DNA of 64,000 bases from Paenibacillus lautus NBRC 15380 (GTDB lineage Bacteria; Bacillota; Bacilli; Paenibacillales; Paenibacillaceae). Positions 47,364 to 56,534 of this stretch are shown one piece after another. The position numbers and the translations under genes are program-made. Position 1 is the stretch's first letter, and every line of letters starts with the position of its first letter. Location: NCBI RefSeq assembly GCF_004000945.1, contig NZ_BIMF01000009.1, forward strand, positions 62,001 to 126,000. Direction: 5' to 3'. The notes beneath the pieces are model-generated. The model saw only the letters and a list, made by a program, of their open reading frames with translations, was not told the DNA's origin and searched no databases.

Positions 47364-48989
47364 CTATTCGTTTCCTAGAGCTCTTTGTGCAGCATCATTA
47401 TAGATTTTCAGCGCTTCATCAATGCTGCCCATTTTATTGACCTTATCGATGAATGCCTGCCAATTGTCGAAGCTGTTCTTGCCTGCTACGAATTTGGCCT
47501 GTTCTTCCGTAACGAACGTCTTGATCGGGTTCATAATTTCCGAGACCCGCTGGCTTTCACTGCCCGTGAGTTGAATCGACGGCTCGCTCAACCAGGAAGG
47601 AACATAGTCGTTCTCGGGCATGGGCAGGCTCGTCAGGAATTCCGCCTTCTCAATCGGCACCTCTTCATATTTGCCGTTAAATACCGTATAGTCGGTCGCG
47701 GCAAAATCCACGAACGCTCTTGCATCGCTCACCATCTGCAAGCCGGGGTTATGGTTTCGGCTTGCGCGCATGCCGTATTTATCGCCCTCCAACCAGGGAT
47801 CCTTGGCCGTTTTCAGCGAGTCGACAAAGGTCGGCACGCCGTCTTCCCCGATCGTATAGGTCGTGCCCTCGATTCCCCAAGTGATGAGCTGGATCATTTC
47901 ATCCGAATATTGATAATCGATGAATTTGATCAATTCTTCCGGGTTTTTAACTTTCGAGCTTACGCCGTAGACTCCCCAGCCCAAGTCAGGTGTATTGCCG
48001 TTCACAACCTCCTGCCAGGCTTTTCCGTACTTCGGATTGTCGGGATACAGCGAAACCGCGAAAATCTTGCCGTCGTCGGCTGTTCTCGTGTACTCGGCCG
48101 GCGTCGTAAACCACTGCGTAAGCCACATAAGGTTGTCACCGTTCAGCGCTTTTCTTTTCAGCGTATCGTCCGTATCAATGGTATACTCCGGATCTAACAG
48201 CTTCTCCGCATACAGCTTATTCGCAAATTGGAGCGCATCTTTATATCCTTCATCCAGAACTCCGTATACATATTTCTCGCCGTCCCAGAAAATTTCATCC
48301 CGGATATGGTTCGCGGAGAACAGCGATCTCAAGCTGTTCCATTTGGTCGCGACGGGATATTTATCGGGGTAGAGCTCTTTAAGTTTTTTGGCAGCATCAT
48401 AAAATTCATCGAGCGTTTCCGGAATTTTGATGTTATTGGCCTCGAACACGTCATAGCGGTAAGCAGACGTATTCTGGATGAGCATGCCGCGATCCTCGGG
48501 GAATCTGGGCGTGGAGGTTTCTTTAAAGGTGAACATGTTGCCGTCGGCATCCGTTACCCGCTTCATCCCGTTCTTTACCTTGCTAATGTACTTCATATAA
48601 TTCGGCATTAAATCTTGATACTGGCCCAACTCAAGCAGTTGGCCTTGTTCGGCCATTTCGGTCGTATCATAGAATAACGGCGTCACGAAGAAGTCTGTCA
48701 GATCGTCGCTCGCGATCATAAGCTTGACCTTCTCGTCATATTCGGAAGACGGAATATAGTTATATTCAATTTCTACCTTCTTGCCCATATAAGCTTCCAT
48801 GCGTTTGTGCCATTCCTTGCCCACCAGACTATTCGGATTATCCACGCCGTTTGCCGGCAGCGTGACCGAAAAGCGCATGACTTCTTGATTCTCTTCATGG
48901 GTATCGGATGTTTCGGAATCATTCGAACATCCGGAAAAAACCATCAGTAGGGCCAATCCGAGGACAAGCATTTTTGCCAATTTGTTCAT
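47364..48989 (-). CDS. Mannoside-binding lipoprotein, LplA type
   Basis: About 541 residues. ATG 48989 is preceded by GGGGGAAATGGA; the extra upstream frame is non-coding. Lipobox FSGC places the Cys near residue 21. The mature protein starts its binding domain at MRFSVTLPANGVDNPNSLVG and carries large LplA-type insertions. It lies after the two permeases and before the mannosidase. The ligand is inferred from the linked GH38 enzyme. Confidence 0.92.
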   Translation of the reverse strand: MNKLAKMLVLGLALLMVFSGCSNDSETSDTHEENQEVMRFSVTLPANGVDNPNSLVGKEWHKRMEAYMGKKVEIEYNYIPSSEYDEKVKLMIASDDLTDFFVTPLFYDTTEMAEQGQLLELGQYQDLMPNYMKYISKVKNGMKRVTDADGNMFTFKETSTPRFPEDRGMLIQNTSAYRYDVFEANNIKIPETLDEFYDAAKKLKELYPDKYPVATKWNSLRSLFSANHIRDEIFWDGEKYVYGVLDEGYKDALQFANKLYAEKLLDPEYTIDTDDTLKRKALNGDNLMWLTQWFTTPAEYTRTADDGKIFAVSLYPDNPKYGKAWQEVVNGNTPDLGWGVYGVSSKVKNPEELIKFIDYQYSDEMIQLITWGIEGTTYTIGEDGVPTFVDSLKTAKDPWLEGDKYGMRASRNHNPGLQMVSDARAFVDFAATDYTVFNGKYEEVPIEKAEFLTSLPMPENDYVPSWLSEPSIQLTGSESQRVSEIMNPIKTFVTEEQAKFVAGKNSFDNWQAFIDKVNKMGSIDEALKIYNDAAQRALGNE

Positions 48990-49093
48990 TCCATTTCCCC
49001 CTAATCTGCACAATTAACCGCTTCTTCAAATCTGCTATTCATTACGGGTCACGACTGCGCACGCAGCTTGCTTACACCGCCGTATCCGCATTT

Positions 49094-49993
49094 TTAGCCT
49101 TTGATGGAGCCGACGAATATCCCTTTGGTGAAATGCTTCTGGAAGATCGGATAAATACACATGATCGGAAACATGGTAATAATGATGACGCTCATTCGTA
49201 CCGCCTTGGGATCAAGTGTTTCCCCCGGAGCATTAATGGCGACCGCGCCGCCTCCTACTCGTCCTTGAATCGCAGTCGTATCCAAGGTAAACAGGTAGTT
49301 TCGGAGCACCATCTGCAATGGATACTTATCCTGATCTCGCAAATAAATCAAAGCCTCGAACCAACTGTTCCAGCTTCCGACCAGACCGAATAGAGCAAAG
49401 GTTGCAAACAGCGCTTTCGACAACGGCAGTATGATCCTGAAGAGAACCACCAAATCACTCGCCCCATCGATATAGGCGGAGTCCTTCAGTTCAGAAGGAA
49501 TATTCAGAAAGAAGGTCCGAAACAGAAACACATTATAAGCACTGATCGCACCGGGGAGAATCATGACCCAGACCGTATCCAACAGGTTCAAACCGCGCAT
49601 AAGCAGATAGGTCGGGATTAAGCCGCCGCCGAAAAACATCGTAATCATGAGAAAAATGGTCAGAAATTTCTTGCCCGCAAATCCCGGGATCGTGAGCGGA
49701 TACGCCATCAGTGCCGTAAACAGCAGCATGATGCCCGTAGAGCCGGCCGCATAAAGGATCGAGTTCAGATATCCTTTAAAAATGTACGGATCCTGAAATA
49801 CCGTCGTGTACGCCTCCAGATTAAATCCCTTGGGCCAAATCGTTACGCTCCCCGAGGAGATGTAACGCGTGCCGCTTAGCGATGTCGCGATAATGTTCAG
49901 AATCGGATACAGCACGACAATCAGGATGAATAGCATGATAACAACATTGAATACATCGAACGCTCTGGAACCCAAACTAGTCTTTTTCAACAT
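49094..49993 (-). CDS. Mannoside ABC transporter permease, LplC/YtcP type
   Basis: 299 residues. The frame is open to 50041, but ATG 49993 follows AGGTGGTGGG and lies 8 nt after the upstream stop. FGGGLIPTYLLMRGLNLLDT is the branch-typical loop, the EAA loop is KDSAYIDGASDLVVLFRIIL, and it ends FTKGIFVGSIKG. Confidence 0.92.
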   Translation of the reverse strand: MLKKTSLGSRAFDVFNVVIMLFILIVVLYPILNIIATSLSGTRYISSGSVTIWPKGFNLEAYTTVFQDPYIFKGYLNSILYAAGSTGIMLLFTALMAYPLTIPGFAGKKFLTIFLMITMFFGGGLIPTYLLMRGLNLLDTVWVMILPGAISAYNVFLFRTFFLNIPSELKDSAYIDGASDLVVLFRIILPLSKALFATFALFGLVGSWNSWFEALIYLRDQDKYPLQMVLRNYLFTLDTTAIQGRVGGGAVAINAPGETLDPKAVRMSVIIITMFPIMCIYPIFQKHFTKGIFVGSIKG

Positions 49994-50001
49994 CCCACCA
50001 C

Positions 50002-50916
50002 CTAGAACAAACTCGTCTCTGATACTTTCCGGCTTAACCAATTGGTCAAGTAAAGGATCGTAAAGGAAATAACCGACATGAATAATCCGATGGCCGTCGT
50101 GTACTCGTATTGTGCGCCTAGTATACCTTGACGATAAACATAGGACCCGATGACATCTGCTACTTCGTAAGTCTCAGGCGAATAGAGCAGGATGATCTTC
50201 TGGAAATCGCTCCCGAGGACTCCTCCGACGGCGAAAATCAGCAAAATAATGGTGGTCGGTTTAAGCGACGGCCATGTGATGTGCAAAACCTTCTTCCACC
50301 GGCCTGCGCCGTCTACCTCGGCCACGTCATACAGGGTAGGATCAATTCCGCTTAATGCAGCAAGGTAGATGATCGTGCCGAACCCGACCCCCTGCCATAT
50401 GCCGGAAGAGATGAAGATGGTCCGGAAATAGTCAGGCTCGAGCAGAAACATGATCGGGTCTCCGCCGAAGAAGCCGAGAATATGGTTAAACAAACCGTCT
50501 CTCGCCGTAAATTCCTTAAGCATCCCCGCAACAATGACAACCGAAATAAAATGCGGGAAATAAGAAACCGTCTGCACAAGCTTCTTAAAGCCCTTGTTTT
50601 TCAGTTCATTAAACAACAGAGCCAATATGATCGGTGCGGGAAATGACCAGAATAAAGTATACAAACCGAGAAGCAAAGTATTCTTTAAAACCCTGAACGC
50701 CATCGGATCGTTAAAAAAAGAAGTGAAGTATTTTATCCCCACCCACTCGCTTCCCCAAATCCCCTTGGAAGCATTAAAATCTTTGAAAGCGATTAATATT
50801 CCGTACATCGGAAAATAGTGAAAGATTAACAGCGTCAGAAAGCCGGGAAGCACCATAAGGTAGAGATAGCGGTGCTTGACGATCCTGGCCACCAGCCTGT
50901 TATTGGTTGTCTTCAA
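50002..50916 (-). CDS. Mannoside ABC transporter permease, LplB type
   Basis: 304 residues, first structural gene of the mannoside operon, with GGAGGTG before the ATG. Motifs: MYGILIAFKDFNASKGIWGS and EAA loop YDVAEVDGAGRWKKVLHITW. It is read from a promoter about 220 nt upstream that is overlaid by a likely GntR operator. Confidence 0.92.
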   Translation of the reverse strand: MKTTNNRLVARIVKHRYLYLMVLPGFLTLLIFHYFPMYGILIAFKDFNASKGIWGSEWVGIKYFTSFFNDPMAFRVLKNTLLLGLYTLFWSFPAPIILALLFNELKNKGFKKLVQTVSYFPHFISVVIVAGMLKEFTARDGLFNHILGFFGGDPIMFLLEPDYFRTIFISSGIWQGVGFGTIIYLAALSGIDPTLYDVAEVDGAGRWKKVLHITWPSLKPTTIILLIFAVGGVLGSDFQKIILLYSPETYEVADVIGSYVYRQGILGAQYEYTTAIGLFMSVISFTILYLTNWLSRKVSETSLF

Positions 50917-51009
50917 AGGAACACCTCCTGACTGTTAACATGTTGTGATCGGATACAGCTGGTCTATTGCTCGAGGCCGCATGAGCCTGGCCATTTGGTT
51001 TGTTTTATA

Positions 51010-51023
51010 TGTAAGCGCATTCA
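51010..51023. promoter_or_regulatory. Candidate cre site in the mannoside-operon leader
   Basis: TGTAAGCGCATTCA matches the cre consensus TGWNANCGNTNWCA at all but one position. It lies about 110 nt after the inferred transcription start, where CcpA could act as a roadblock. Confidence 0.4.
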
Positions 51024-51133
51024 TTTTCACCCCCAGACCGTATCCTAACGTTCGTCGAAAACGCATTTGCTTCCGGCTACCGTCCCCTATAGATGTTATT
51101 ATCATGATGCCTCATGACTTATTATGCTAAGTA

Positions 51134-51155
51134 GAAAATAACACATACTATTTTC
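51134..51155. promoter_or_regulatory. GntR (AraR-like) operator A in the mannoside promoter
   Basis: Palindromic arms GAAAATA/TATTTTC flank the core ACACATAC. It covers the -10 box and spacer of the mannoside promoter, a typical repressor position. The same core recurs upstream of the AraR-like gene at 53283-53290 and, as ACGTATAC, at 53422-53429. Confidence 0.6.
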
Positions 51156-51163
51156 ATCGTCAA
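51135..51163 (-). promoter_or_regulatory. Promoter of the mannoside operon
   Basis: TTGACG (51163-51158), exactly 17 nt, TATTTT (51140-51135) on the minus strand. Confidence 0.6.
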
Positions 51164-51185
51164 TACATAAAAATGTTTATGTATT
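51162..51185. promoter_or_regulatory. AT-rich palindrome at the -35 of the mannoside promoter
   Basis: Perfect 10-bp arms AATACATAAA/TTTATGTATT with a 4-nt centre, touching the -35 box and lying 18 nt beyond the AraC stop. It could be an activator site for that AraC protein or the AraC terminator stem; no T-run follows on the minus strand. Confidence 0.4.
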
Positions 51186-51202
51186 CACCGTTAATTAGCA
51201 TA

Positions 51203-52051
51203 CTATCTTCGGGTTGTCCCGAACTGACGATATCGATGCGGCGTTAGGTTATGCCTCCGCTTGAACAAGTCGTAAAAGTAGCTGACGTTGTCAAGTCCAA
51301 TCTCAAGGCTGATGTCCACGATGTCCATATCCGTATTTAGCAGCAAATTCTCGGCATAAGACACTCTCAATTCGTTAATGTACTGGGTCGGGGACATTCC
51401 GAGATGCTTCCTGAACATTCTGCATACATAGGCATGCGATTTGCCCGACAGCTGGACAAGCACAGCCGTTCCCCGCGTGAAGTGCTCTTTCTTTTTCGCC
51501 TTTCGGCATAGTGACTTAAACCACTCCGGCTGTCCGGTAAGCTCAATCGGATCCGCGTCAGCCTTGATATACCTGGAGAACAGGTCGGTCAAGACGGCTC
51601 TTACCTCCGCTTTGACGGCCAGCTTCTTCTCCTGCGGGATCAGACTGAGCTGGTCCAGCCGGTACCGCACATATTCCTTCTCCGTTTTGGACAGCAAGGT
51701 CGACGGCGGCATGGCCGGCCCAAGCAGTCTTTCGCTTGGGAACCCTCCTCCCAAGAAAGCTATGAGGTCGTCCAGGACCTCGCGATGGAACGACAAATTG
51801 ATGAACTGGCAATCGCTGTCCACCGTCTGCTCATAATAATGAACGTCACGGTCACGTATGAACACGAGCGTATTTTCCTGCAGCAGCTGCCTTTTCCCGT
51901 TAATGACATGCACAACGCTTCCTTTCAGGATAAGAAACAATTCAAAGAAGTCGTGCGTATGCATGCCGATCGTATCGCGCACCGAAGCGATCAGCCGATA
52001 GTGGGCCTGAATTTCAGAATCAATGCCGTCCGCCGCATAAAGCTTCAACAT
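51203..52051 (-). CDS. AraC-family regulator of the mannoside module
   Basis: 282 residues. N-terminal cupin (IGMHTHDFFELFLILKGSVV, ENTLVFIRDRDVHYYE) and C-terminal helix-turn-helix pair (VQLSGKSHAYVCRMFRKHLG, DIVDISLEIGLDNVSYFYDL). The frame is open to 52084, but ATG 52051 follows AGGAGG and lies downstream of a near-consensus promoter that excludes the longer version. It lies upstream of the importer operon in the same direction. Confidence 0.92.
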   Translation of the reverse strand: MLKLYAADGIDSEIQAHYRLIASVRDTIGMHTHDFFELFLILKGSVVHVINGKRQLLQENTLVFIRDRDVHYYEQTVDSDCQFINLSFHREVLDDLIAFLGGGFPSERLLGPAMPPSTLLSKTEKEYVRYRLDQLSLIPQEKKLAVKAEVRAVLTDLFSRYIKADADPIELTGQPEWFKSLCRKAKKKEHFTRGTAVLVQLSGKSHAYVCRMFRKHLGMSPTQYINELRVSYAENLLLNTDMDIVDISLEIGLDNVSYFYDLFKRRHNLTPHRYRQFGTTRR

Positions 52052-52071
52052 AGGCGATATCCCTCCTTGTT

Positions 52072-52100
52072 TGTATACTGACAACTTCCTCCGATGTCAA
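52072..52100 (-). promoter_or_regulatory. Promoter of the AraC gene
   Basis: TTGACA (52100-52095), 17 nt, TATACA (52077-52072). It overlaps the open frame upstream of ATG 52051 and so rules out the longer start. Confidence 0.7.
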
Positions 52101-52196
52101 AACACCATAAAGCGTTCCAAAATAGAGCAAGATCGGGAGCAGCTCTTTCGATTAGGATAGAGTGGTTATTGAAGCCTGAAAGGAGATTTGACACGA

Positions 52197-53138
52197 ATGA
52201 ACTTACTGGAACTACGTCAGCAATTCGAAGCAAACAAACGCATTTATGAAAGCGCCAAGCTTGTCTTCCACGGAGTCGAAGGCTTCGATGTCTACAACCC
52301 TACGATTCCATTTCAATGGAACGGCAAGCGCTACATTTACGGACGCGTGGAGAAGCGAAATGAGTGGGCGAGGTCGTGGGTTCGCTTGTTCGAGCAGAGC
52401 GGTCCGGACGAGTGGACGGCCGTGCCGGATACGATGATTTATCAGCTTGAGGACCCTTATATTAGCGTGATCAACAAACAGCTCGTATTGGGCGGCACGC
52501 ATGTCCGTTACAAGCAGGGACGGCTCGATACGTTCTACGGTTATTTCTACAAAGGCAGCGATCTTCACGATCTCTTCTACTTCACGACCGGTCCGGATTA
52601 TATGAAGGATATTCGGCTCGTAGAGCTCCAGGACGGGAGGATCGGTGTCTTCTCCAGGCCGCGCGGCGAAGAGATTCGCAAGGAATTCGGAAGCGAATCC
52701 TTGGTAGGATTCACTGTCATTGACAGCCTTGACGACCTCTCTCCCGAAGTCATCGAGAACGCCCCTTATATCCGCGGATTATTCAGCAAGGATGAGTGGG
52801 GCGGCTGCAACCAAGCCTACTTGCTCGATAGCGGGAAGATCGGCGTCATCGGCCATATCTGCTACGCGCAAGGAGATACATCGACTTATATGAACATGGC
52901 CTTCGTATTGGACCCGCAGACGAATCATTTCTCGGATTTGAAAATCATCGGCACCCGTCCTTGTTATCCGGATGGCCCCGCCAAGAAGCAGCATCTGACC
53001 GACTGCGCGTTCACCGCCGGCATCGAAATGCGTCCCGACGGCAAGGTCAATCTGTACAGCGGCATCGGCGATACCGAAGCGGCGCGCATCGTCATCGACT
53101 ACCCGTTCGAGAAGGAAGGCGCCATTGTAACCTTATAG
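52197..53138 (+). CDS. DUF1861 protein, GH43/GH130-like propeller
   Basis: 313 residues without a signal peptide. Blade-like pieces: FHGVEGFDVYNPTIPFQWNG, KRYIYGRVEKRNEWARSWVR, YQLEDPYISVINKQLVLGGT, then HLTDCAFTAGIEMRPDGKVN and YSGIGDTEAARIVIDYPF. The final ladder resembles the GH130 C-terminal blade with its Asp/Glu pattern. The family has no settled activity; the setting with GH38 and an esterase suggests a mannoside phosphorylase or hydrolase. ATG 52197 lies 11 nt after AGGAG. Confidence 0.8.
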   Translation: MNLLELRQQFEANKRIYESAKLVFHGVEGFDVYNPTIPFQWNGKRYIYGRVEKRNEWARSWVRLFEQSGPDEWTAVPDTMIYQLEDPYISVINKQLVLGGTHVRYKQGRLDTFYGYFYKGSDLHDLFYFTTGPDYMKDIRLVELQDGRIGVFSRPRGEEIRKEFGSESLVGFTVIDSLDDLSPEVIENAPYIRGLFSKDEWGGCNQAYLLDSGKIGVIGHICYAQGDTSTYMNMAFVLDPQTNHFSDLKIIGTRPCYPDGPAKKQHLTDCAFTAGIEMRPDGKVNLYSGIGDTEAARIVIDYPFEKEGAIVTL

Positions 53139-53168
53139 AAGAAATTCCAAGATCAAGATTCCAAGATC

Positions 53169-53198
53169 GAGCTGCTGGATTCCCCAGCGGCTCGTTTT
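53169..53198 (+). terminator. Terminator after the DUF1861 gene
   Basis: Stem GAGCTGCTGG / CCAGCGGCTC (one wobble pair) followed by T5, about 30 nt after the stop. Confidence 0.8.
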
Positions 53199-53274
53199 TA
53201 TGTCCGATTGCGTCTTGATATAGCGCCATTCTTTTTTCTGCAAGGTGTTAAGGTTAAAAGTTGTTATGATAAGT

Positions 53275-53298
53275 CAATTAAAACACATACTTTATTTG
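53275..53298. promoter_or_regulatory. GntR (AraR-like) operator B
   Basis: Imperfect palindrome with arms CAATTAAA/TTTATTTG around the core ACACATAC, about 190 nt upstream of the AraR-like gene. The core is identical to operator A. Confidence 0.55.
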
Positions 53299-53414
53299 AC
53301 CCCATAGTAATACAAACCTTCATGAAATTCAAAGATTTTATATCATTTCGCTCGTTTCTTGCTTAATTCCCGAAAAATTCCGGCCTATTCGACAAGTTTT
53401 TTTCCGAGATACGC

Positions 53415-53454
53415 TCCAAGTACGTATACTTTTTAAAGTGACATGCGCTATAAT
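53415..53454 (+). promoter_or_regulatory. Promoter of the AraR-like gene with operator C
   Basis: TATAAT at 53449-53454; the -35 position is poorly conserved and is covered by the core ACGTATAC (53422-53429), related to the core of operators A and B. This fits autorepression. Confidence 0.5.
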
Positions 53455-53484
53455 TGAGGAAATGTTGATACGAGGTGAACCTAC

Positions 53485-54564
53485 TTGAGCAAGAAGGACT
53501 TGGCTCTGCCAAAGTACCAGATGGTAAAAGACTATGTCTTGTCCCAAATTGAGAATCAGGAATTTACGAAGGACGATCGGATACCTAGCGAGTCGGAATT
53601 TTCCAAGCTGCTGGATGTCAGCTCCATCACTGTGCGTAAGGCGTTGTCTGAGCTGGTGAACGAGGGCGTGATCTACCGCGTCAGAGGTAAGGGAAGCTTT
53701 GTCGCCAGCCAAGCAGCCGTCCCAGAGAAGACCTCCAATCTGGTGGCCTTCGTCATCTCCGGCGTCGACCTGTACGACAGTTCGTATATGCAGATCATGA
53801 GAGGCATTCAGTCATTTCTAGGCCAGCATGGCTGCAAGCTGATCATCGAATTCGTGGAGAACGACTTCGAACAGGAACGTGAGCTCATTCTGGGGCTGAT
53901 TCAAACGGAGCTAAGAGGATTACTCATCTATTCCTCCGATCCCGAAGCTGCTAAGGGCTATCTGGGAGAGATTCGCAAAAAATCGATTCCGTTCGTTATG
54001 CTGGATCGTTCCCCTTCCGGCTATCCGGTCAACGTTGTCACCTGTAACAACCATGACGGTGCTTATGAAGCGGTAGAATACTTGATACAGCAAGGACATC
54101 GACGAATCGGATTCGCGGCTTACGACTATCATCTGAGCCCGGAGGTTGACCGATATAACGGTTATTGCAACGCCATGTCGAATGCGTCCATTCCGATCCC
54201 CGATTCGCTCTTGTTCCTGGATAAGGAACTCGACTATGCTGCACTGGCAAGCCTTATCCACAACGGAGAGCTGACCGCTCTGTTCTGCGCGAACGACAAG
54301 CGGGCCCTTGAGGTAATCGAACAGCTCACCGCACTTGACATTCGTATCCCCGAACAAGTATCCCTCATGGGCTTTGACGATTTCGAGAGCTCCAAATTCG
54401 CCAAGGTCGCCTTGAGCACCGTGAAGCAATATTTCGATGTCCTCGGCTATGAGAGTGCCAAGCTGCTGTTCGAAATTACCGAAGGCTCGTCTTACGGCAA
54501 TAAGAAAGTCATGCTGCCTACAAGCTTGGTCATACGTGACACGATCAAGCCCGTCCAAGGTTAA
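53485..54564 (+). CDS. AraR-like regulator, GntR helix-turn-helix with LacI-type sensor
   Basis: 359 residues starting at TTG, with GAGGTG upstream. GntR winged helix at IPSESEFSKLLDVSSITVRK and RVRGKGSFV (about 1-75), then a periplasmic-binding-like effector domain ending DTIKPVQG. This fusion is characteristic of AraR-type sugar repressors. Three putative operators, one at the mannoside promoter and two upstream of itself, suggest that it represses the mannoside module until an imported sugar binds. Confidence 0.93.
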   Translation: MSKKDLALPKYQMVKDYVLSQIENQEFTKDDRIPSESEFSKLLDVSSITVRKALSELVNEGVIYRVRGKGSFVASQAAVPEKTSNLVAFVISGVDLYDSSYMQIMRGIQSFLGQHGCKLIIEFVENDFEQERELILGLIQTELRGLLIYSSDPEAAKGYLGEIRKKSIPFVMLDRSPSGYPVNVVTCNNHDGAYEAVEYLIQQGHRRIGFAAYDYHLSPEVDRYNGYCNAMSNASIPIPDSLLFLDKELDYAALASLIHNGELTALFCANDKRALEVIEQLTALDIRIPEQVSLMGFDDFESSKFAKVALSTVKQYFDVLGYESAKLLFEITEGSSYGNKKVMLPTSLVIRDTIKPVQG

Positions 54565-54576
54565 GGCAACGCCAAA

Positions 54577-54618
54577 AAAGGCAATGGATTCCAGGATGTG
54601 CTGGAGTCCATTGCCTTT
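54577..54618. terminator. Bidirectional terminator between the AraR-like and permease genes
   Basis: 17-bp stem AAAGGCAATGGATTCCA / TGGAGTCCATTGCCTTT (one wobble pair). A run of T follows on the minus strand, with weaker runs on the plus strand. Confidence 0.85.
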
Positions 54619-54824
54619 CATAATGCGGCAAAACATGCTAAAGGAACTGGTTCATTGTCTTTGCGAAAGATCATGGACCAGCCCCTATCTATAATCCTTC
54701 AAGCCCATCCACTTCATATCATTTCTGTACTATTCGACGCTGACGGGTACAACACCGCCGATTGCTGCCTAGGCCTAGCATTGTGCACGTACACTAAAAA
54801 AGACGAAGTGATCCTCTCTTGCCC

Positions 54825-56534
54825 TCAAGATCTGCTGTTTCTTCCATAAACGAAATATAAAGTAACGGAGGACATGATCATCAGTATCACCGAATACACC
54901 AATGTCAACGCTTTGGTATCTGCTAGCGCCTGCGCATCCGTACTGTTCTTGATGACGATTCCTAACGGCTGGTACAAAGGATGATAGAGGAACACGGTAA
55001 CGTCATAATCGGCCAAAATTCCGTTGAAATTCAAGGCAAGAACAGCTAGCGTCGACGGTAGAATGATCGGCAGCAATACTTTTCTGAACGTATAGAACGG
55101 TTTGGCACCCAAATTCCTTGCAGCGTCTTCCAGATTGCTGTCCAAGCTGAAGAAGGAGGCCTTGACCATTCGCAGGGTGAAAGGAATATGGACGATGACA
55201 TAAGCAATCAGAAGCATCCAGACCGTGCCAACCAGCACCGTATTCCCGATCATCAGCTTTGGCGTGTTAAAGGTTACGATCAGTCCGATTGCAATCAGCG
55301 TTGACGGCAGAATCCACGGAATCAGCAATGCGTATTCCAGGGCAAGCGCCCACTTGTTCTTATATTTATGTAAGATCCTTGACGCGGCCAGCGCCAATGC
55401 GACGACAATGACCGAGGCTCCCGCGGCATATAGAATACTTACGAGATAAGGCTTGAATGCCGACATGGATGAAAACACTTGAATGTAATTATTCAACGTG
55501 AAGCTGTTCAAATTCAACGTGGCGGTTGAGATACTGGCCGCATCGGTGAACGAAAAGATGATGATCAGCACAACCGGAACGATGTAGAGAACAAACAGGC
55601 CGTAAGCCAGAATATGAGCAGCTATGTTACCGGATTTGCTGCGGATTTTTTGTTTGACCAGCTCCGATTTGACTTTGGAGACCGACATGAAGTTGCCCTT
55701 ACGTTCGAACCGGATCATCACGGTCAACAACACCAGTGTGGCCACTCCGAGAATAAGAGCCAGCAGCGCAGCCAAGTCTCTTGACGTCATGCTTCTCGAG
55801 AATGTCAGAATCATCGGCGTAATCGTCTGGAATTCCTTGCCCCCGAGGATTAGCGGCGCGGACGTCGCAGCCAGGCCGGTGAGAAAAGTCAGGATCGTCA
55901 GCGCGTAGATCGTAGGCTTCAGGACCGGAAGTACGACCCGCCATAGGATATACCCCGTAGACGCCCCCATATTTCTCGCGGCTTCCACCGTTTGGAAGTC
56001 GATTTTGCGAATCGCATTGCTCAGGAACAGAAAGTGATTGGACGTGCAGGCGAACGTCATGACGAATAGAACCGCCCAATAGCCATGAAACCATGTCGTA
56101 TCAAAAGAAGGGAACAATTGAACTAAAAGCTTGGTCATAAACCCTTCTTCGCCATAGACGAATTTATAGCCGGACACCAGCACGACTCCGCTGTAAATCA
56201 GGGTCGTAAAGTAACCCAACCGCAACATCTTCGCGCCTTTGATATCGAAATATTCCGAAATCAAAACCAGCGTAATGCCCACCACATTTACCGTAATGAC
56301 AAGCGAAAAAGCGAGAATAAAGCTGTTATATAAACTTCTCATCGCGCGTTCGGACGACAGCAGCTTCTCTGCCGCTTCCAGCGTAAATTTGCCGTCCTTA
56401 AAGAATATTTCGCCGTAAATATTCAAGTTCGGATAAATCAGAAAGGCAATGACAAACCAGACAATCAACCCGTATAAAAGGATCGAGAAAGGGTTTATGG
56501 AAGCCAGCCGGGTGCTCAGGTTCCGGGCATTCAT
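54825..56534 (-). CDS. Fused iron/phosphonate-type ABC permease
   Basis: 569 residues with two permease domains in one chain, about twelve helices, as in FbpB, ThiP and 2-aminoethylphosphonate systems. Each half has an EAA loop: VEAARNMGASTGYILWRVVL and LEDAARNLGAKPFYTFRKVL. It overlaps the ATPase gene by 4 nt. Last gene of the metallo-hydrolase operon. The substrate is unclear: ferric chelates, phosphonates or phosphate esters are all carried by relatives. Confidence 0.92.
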   Translation of the reverse strand: MNARNLSTRLASINPFSILLYGLIVWFVIAFLIYPNLNIYGEIFFKDGKFTLEAAEKLLSSERAMRSLYNSFILAFSLVITVNVVGITLVLISEYFDIKGAKMLRLGYFTTLIYSGVVLVSGYKFVYGEEGFMTKLLVQLFPSFDTTWFHGYWAVLFVMTFACTSNHFLFLSNAIRKIDFQTVEAARNMGASTGYILWRVVLPVLKPTIYALTILTFLTGLAATSAPLILGGKEFQTITPMILTFSRSMTSRDLAALLALILGVATLVLLTVMIRFERKGNFMSVSKVKSELVKQKIRSKSGNIAAHILAYGLFVLYIVPVVLIIIFSFTDAASISTATLNLNSFTLNNYIQVFSSMSAFKPYLVSILYAAGASVIVVALALAASRILHKYKNKWALALEYALLIPWILPSTLIAIGLIVTFNTPKLMIGNTVLVGTVWMLLIAYVIVHIPFTLRMVKASFFSLDSNLEDAARNLGAKPFYTFRKVLLPIILPSTLAVLALNFNGILADYDVTVFLYHPLYQPLGIVIKNSTDAQALADTKALTLVYSVILMIMSSVTLYFVYGRNSRS

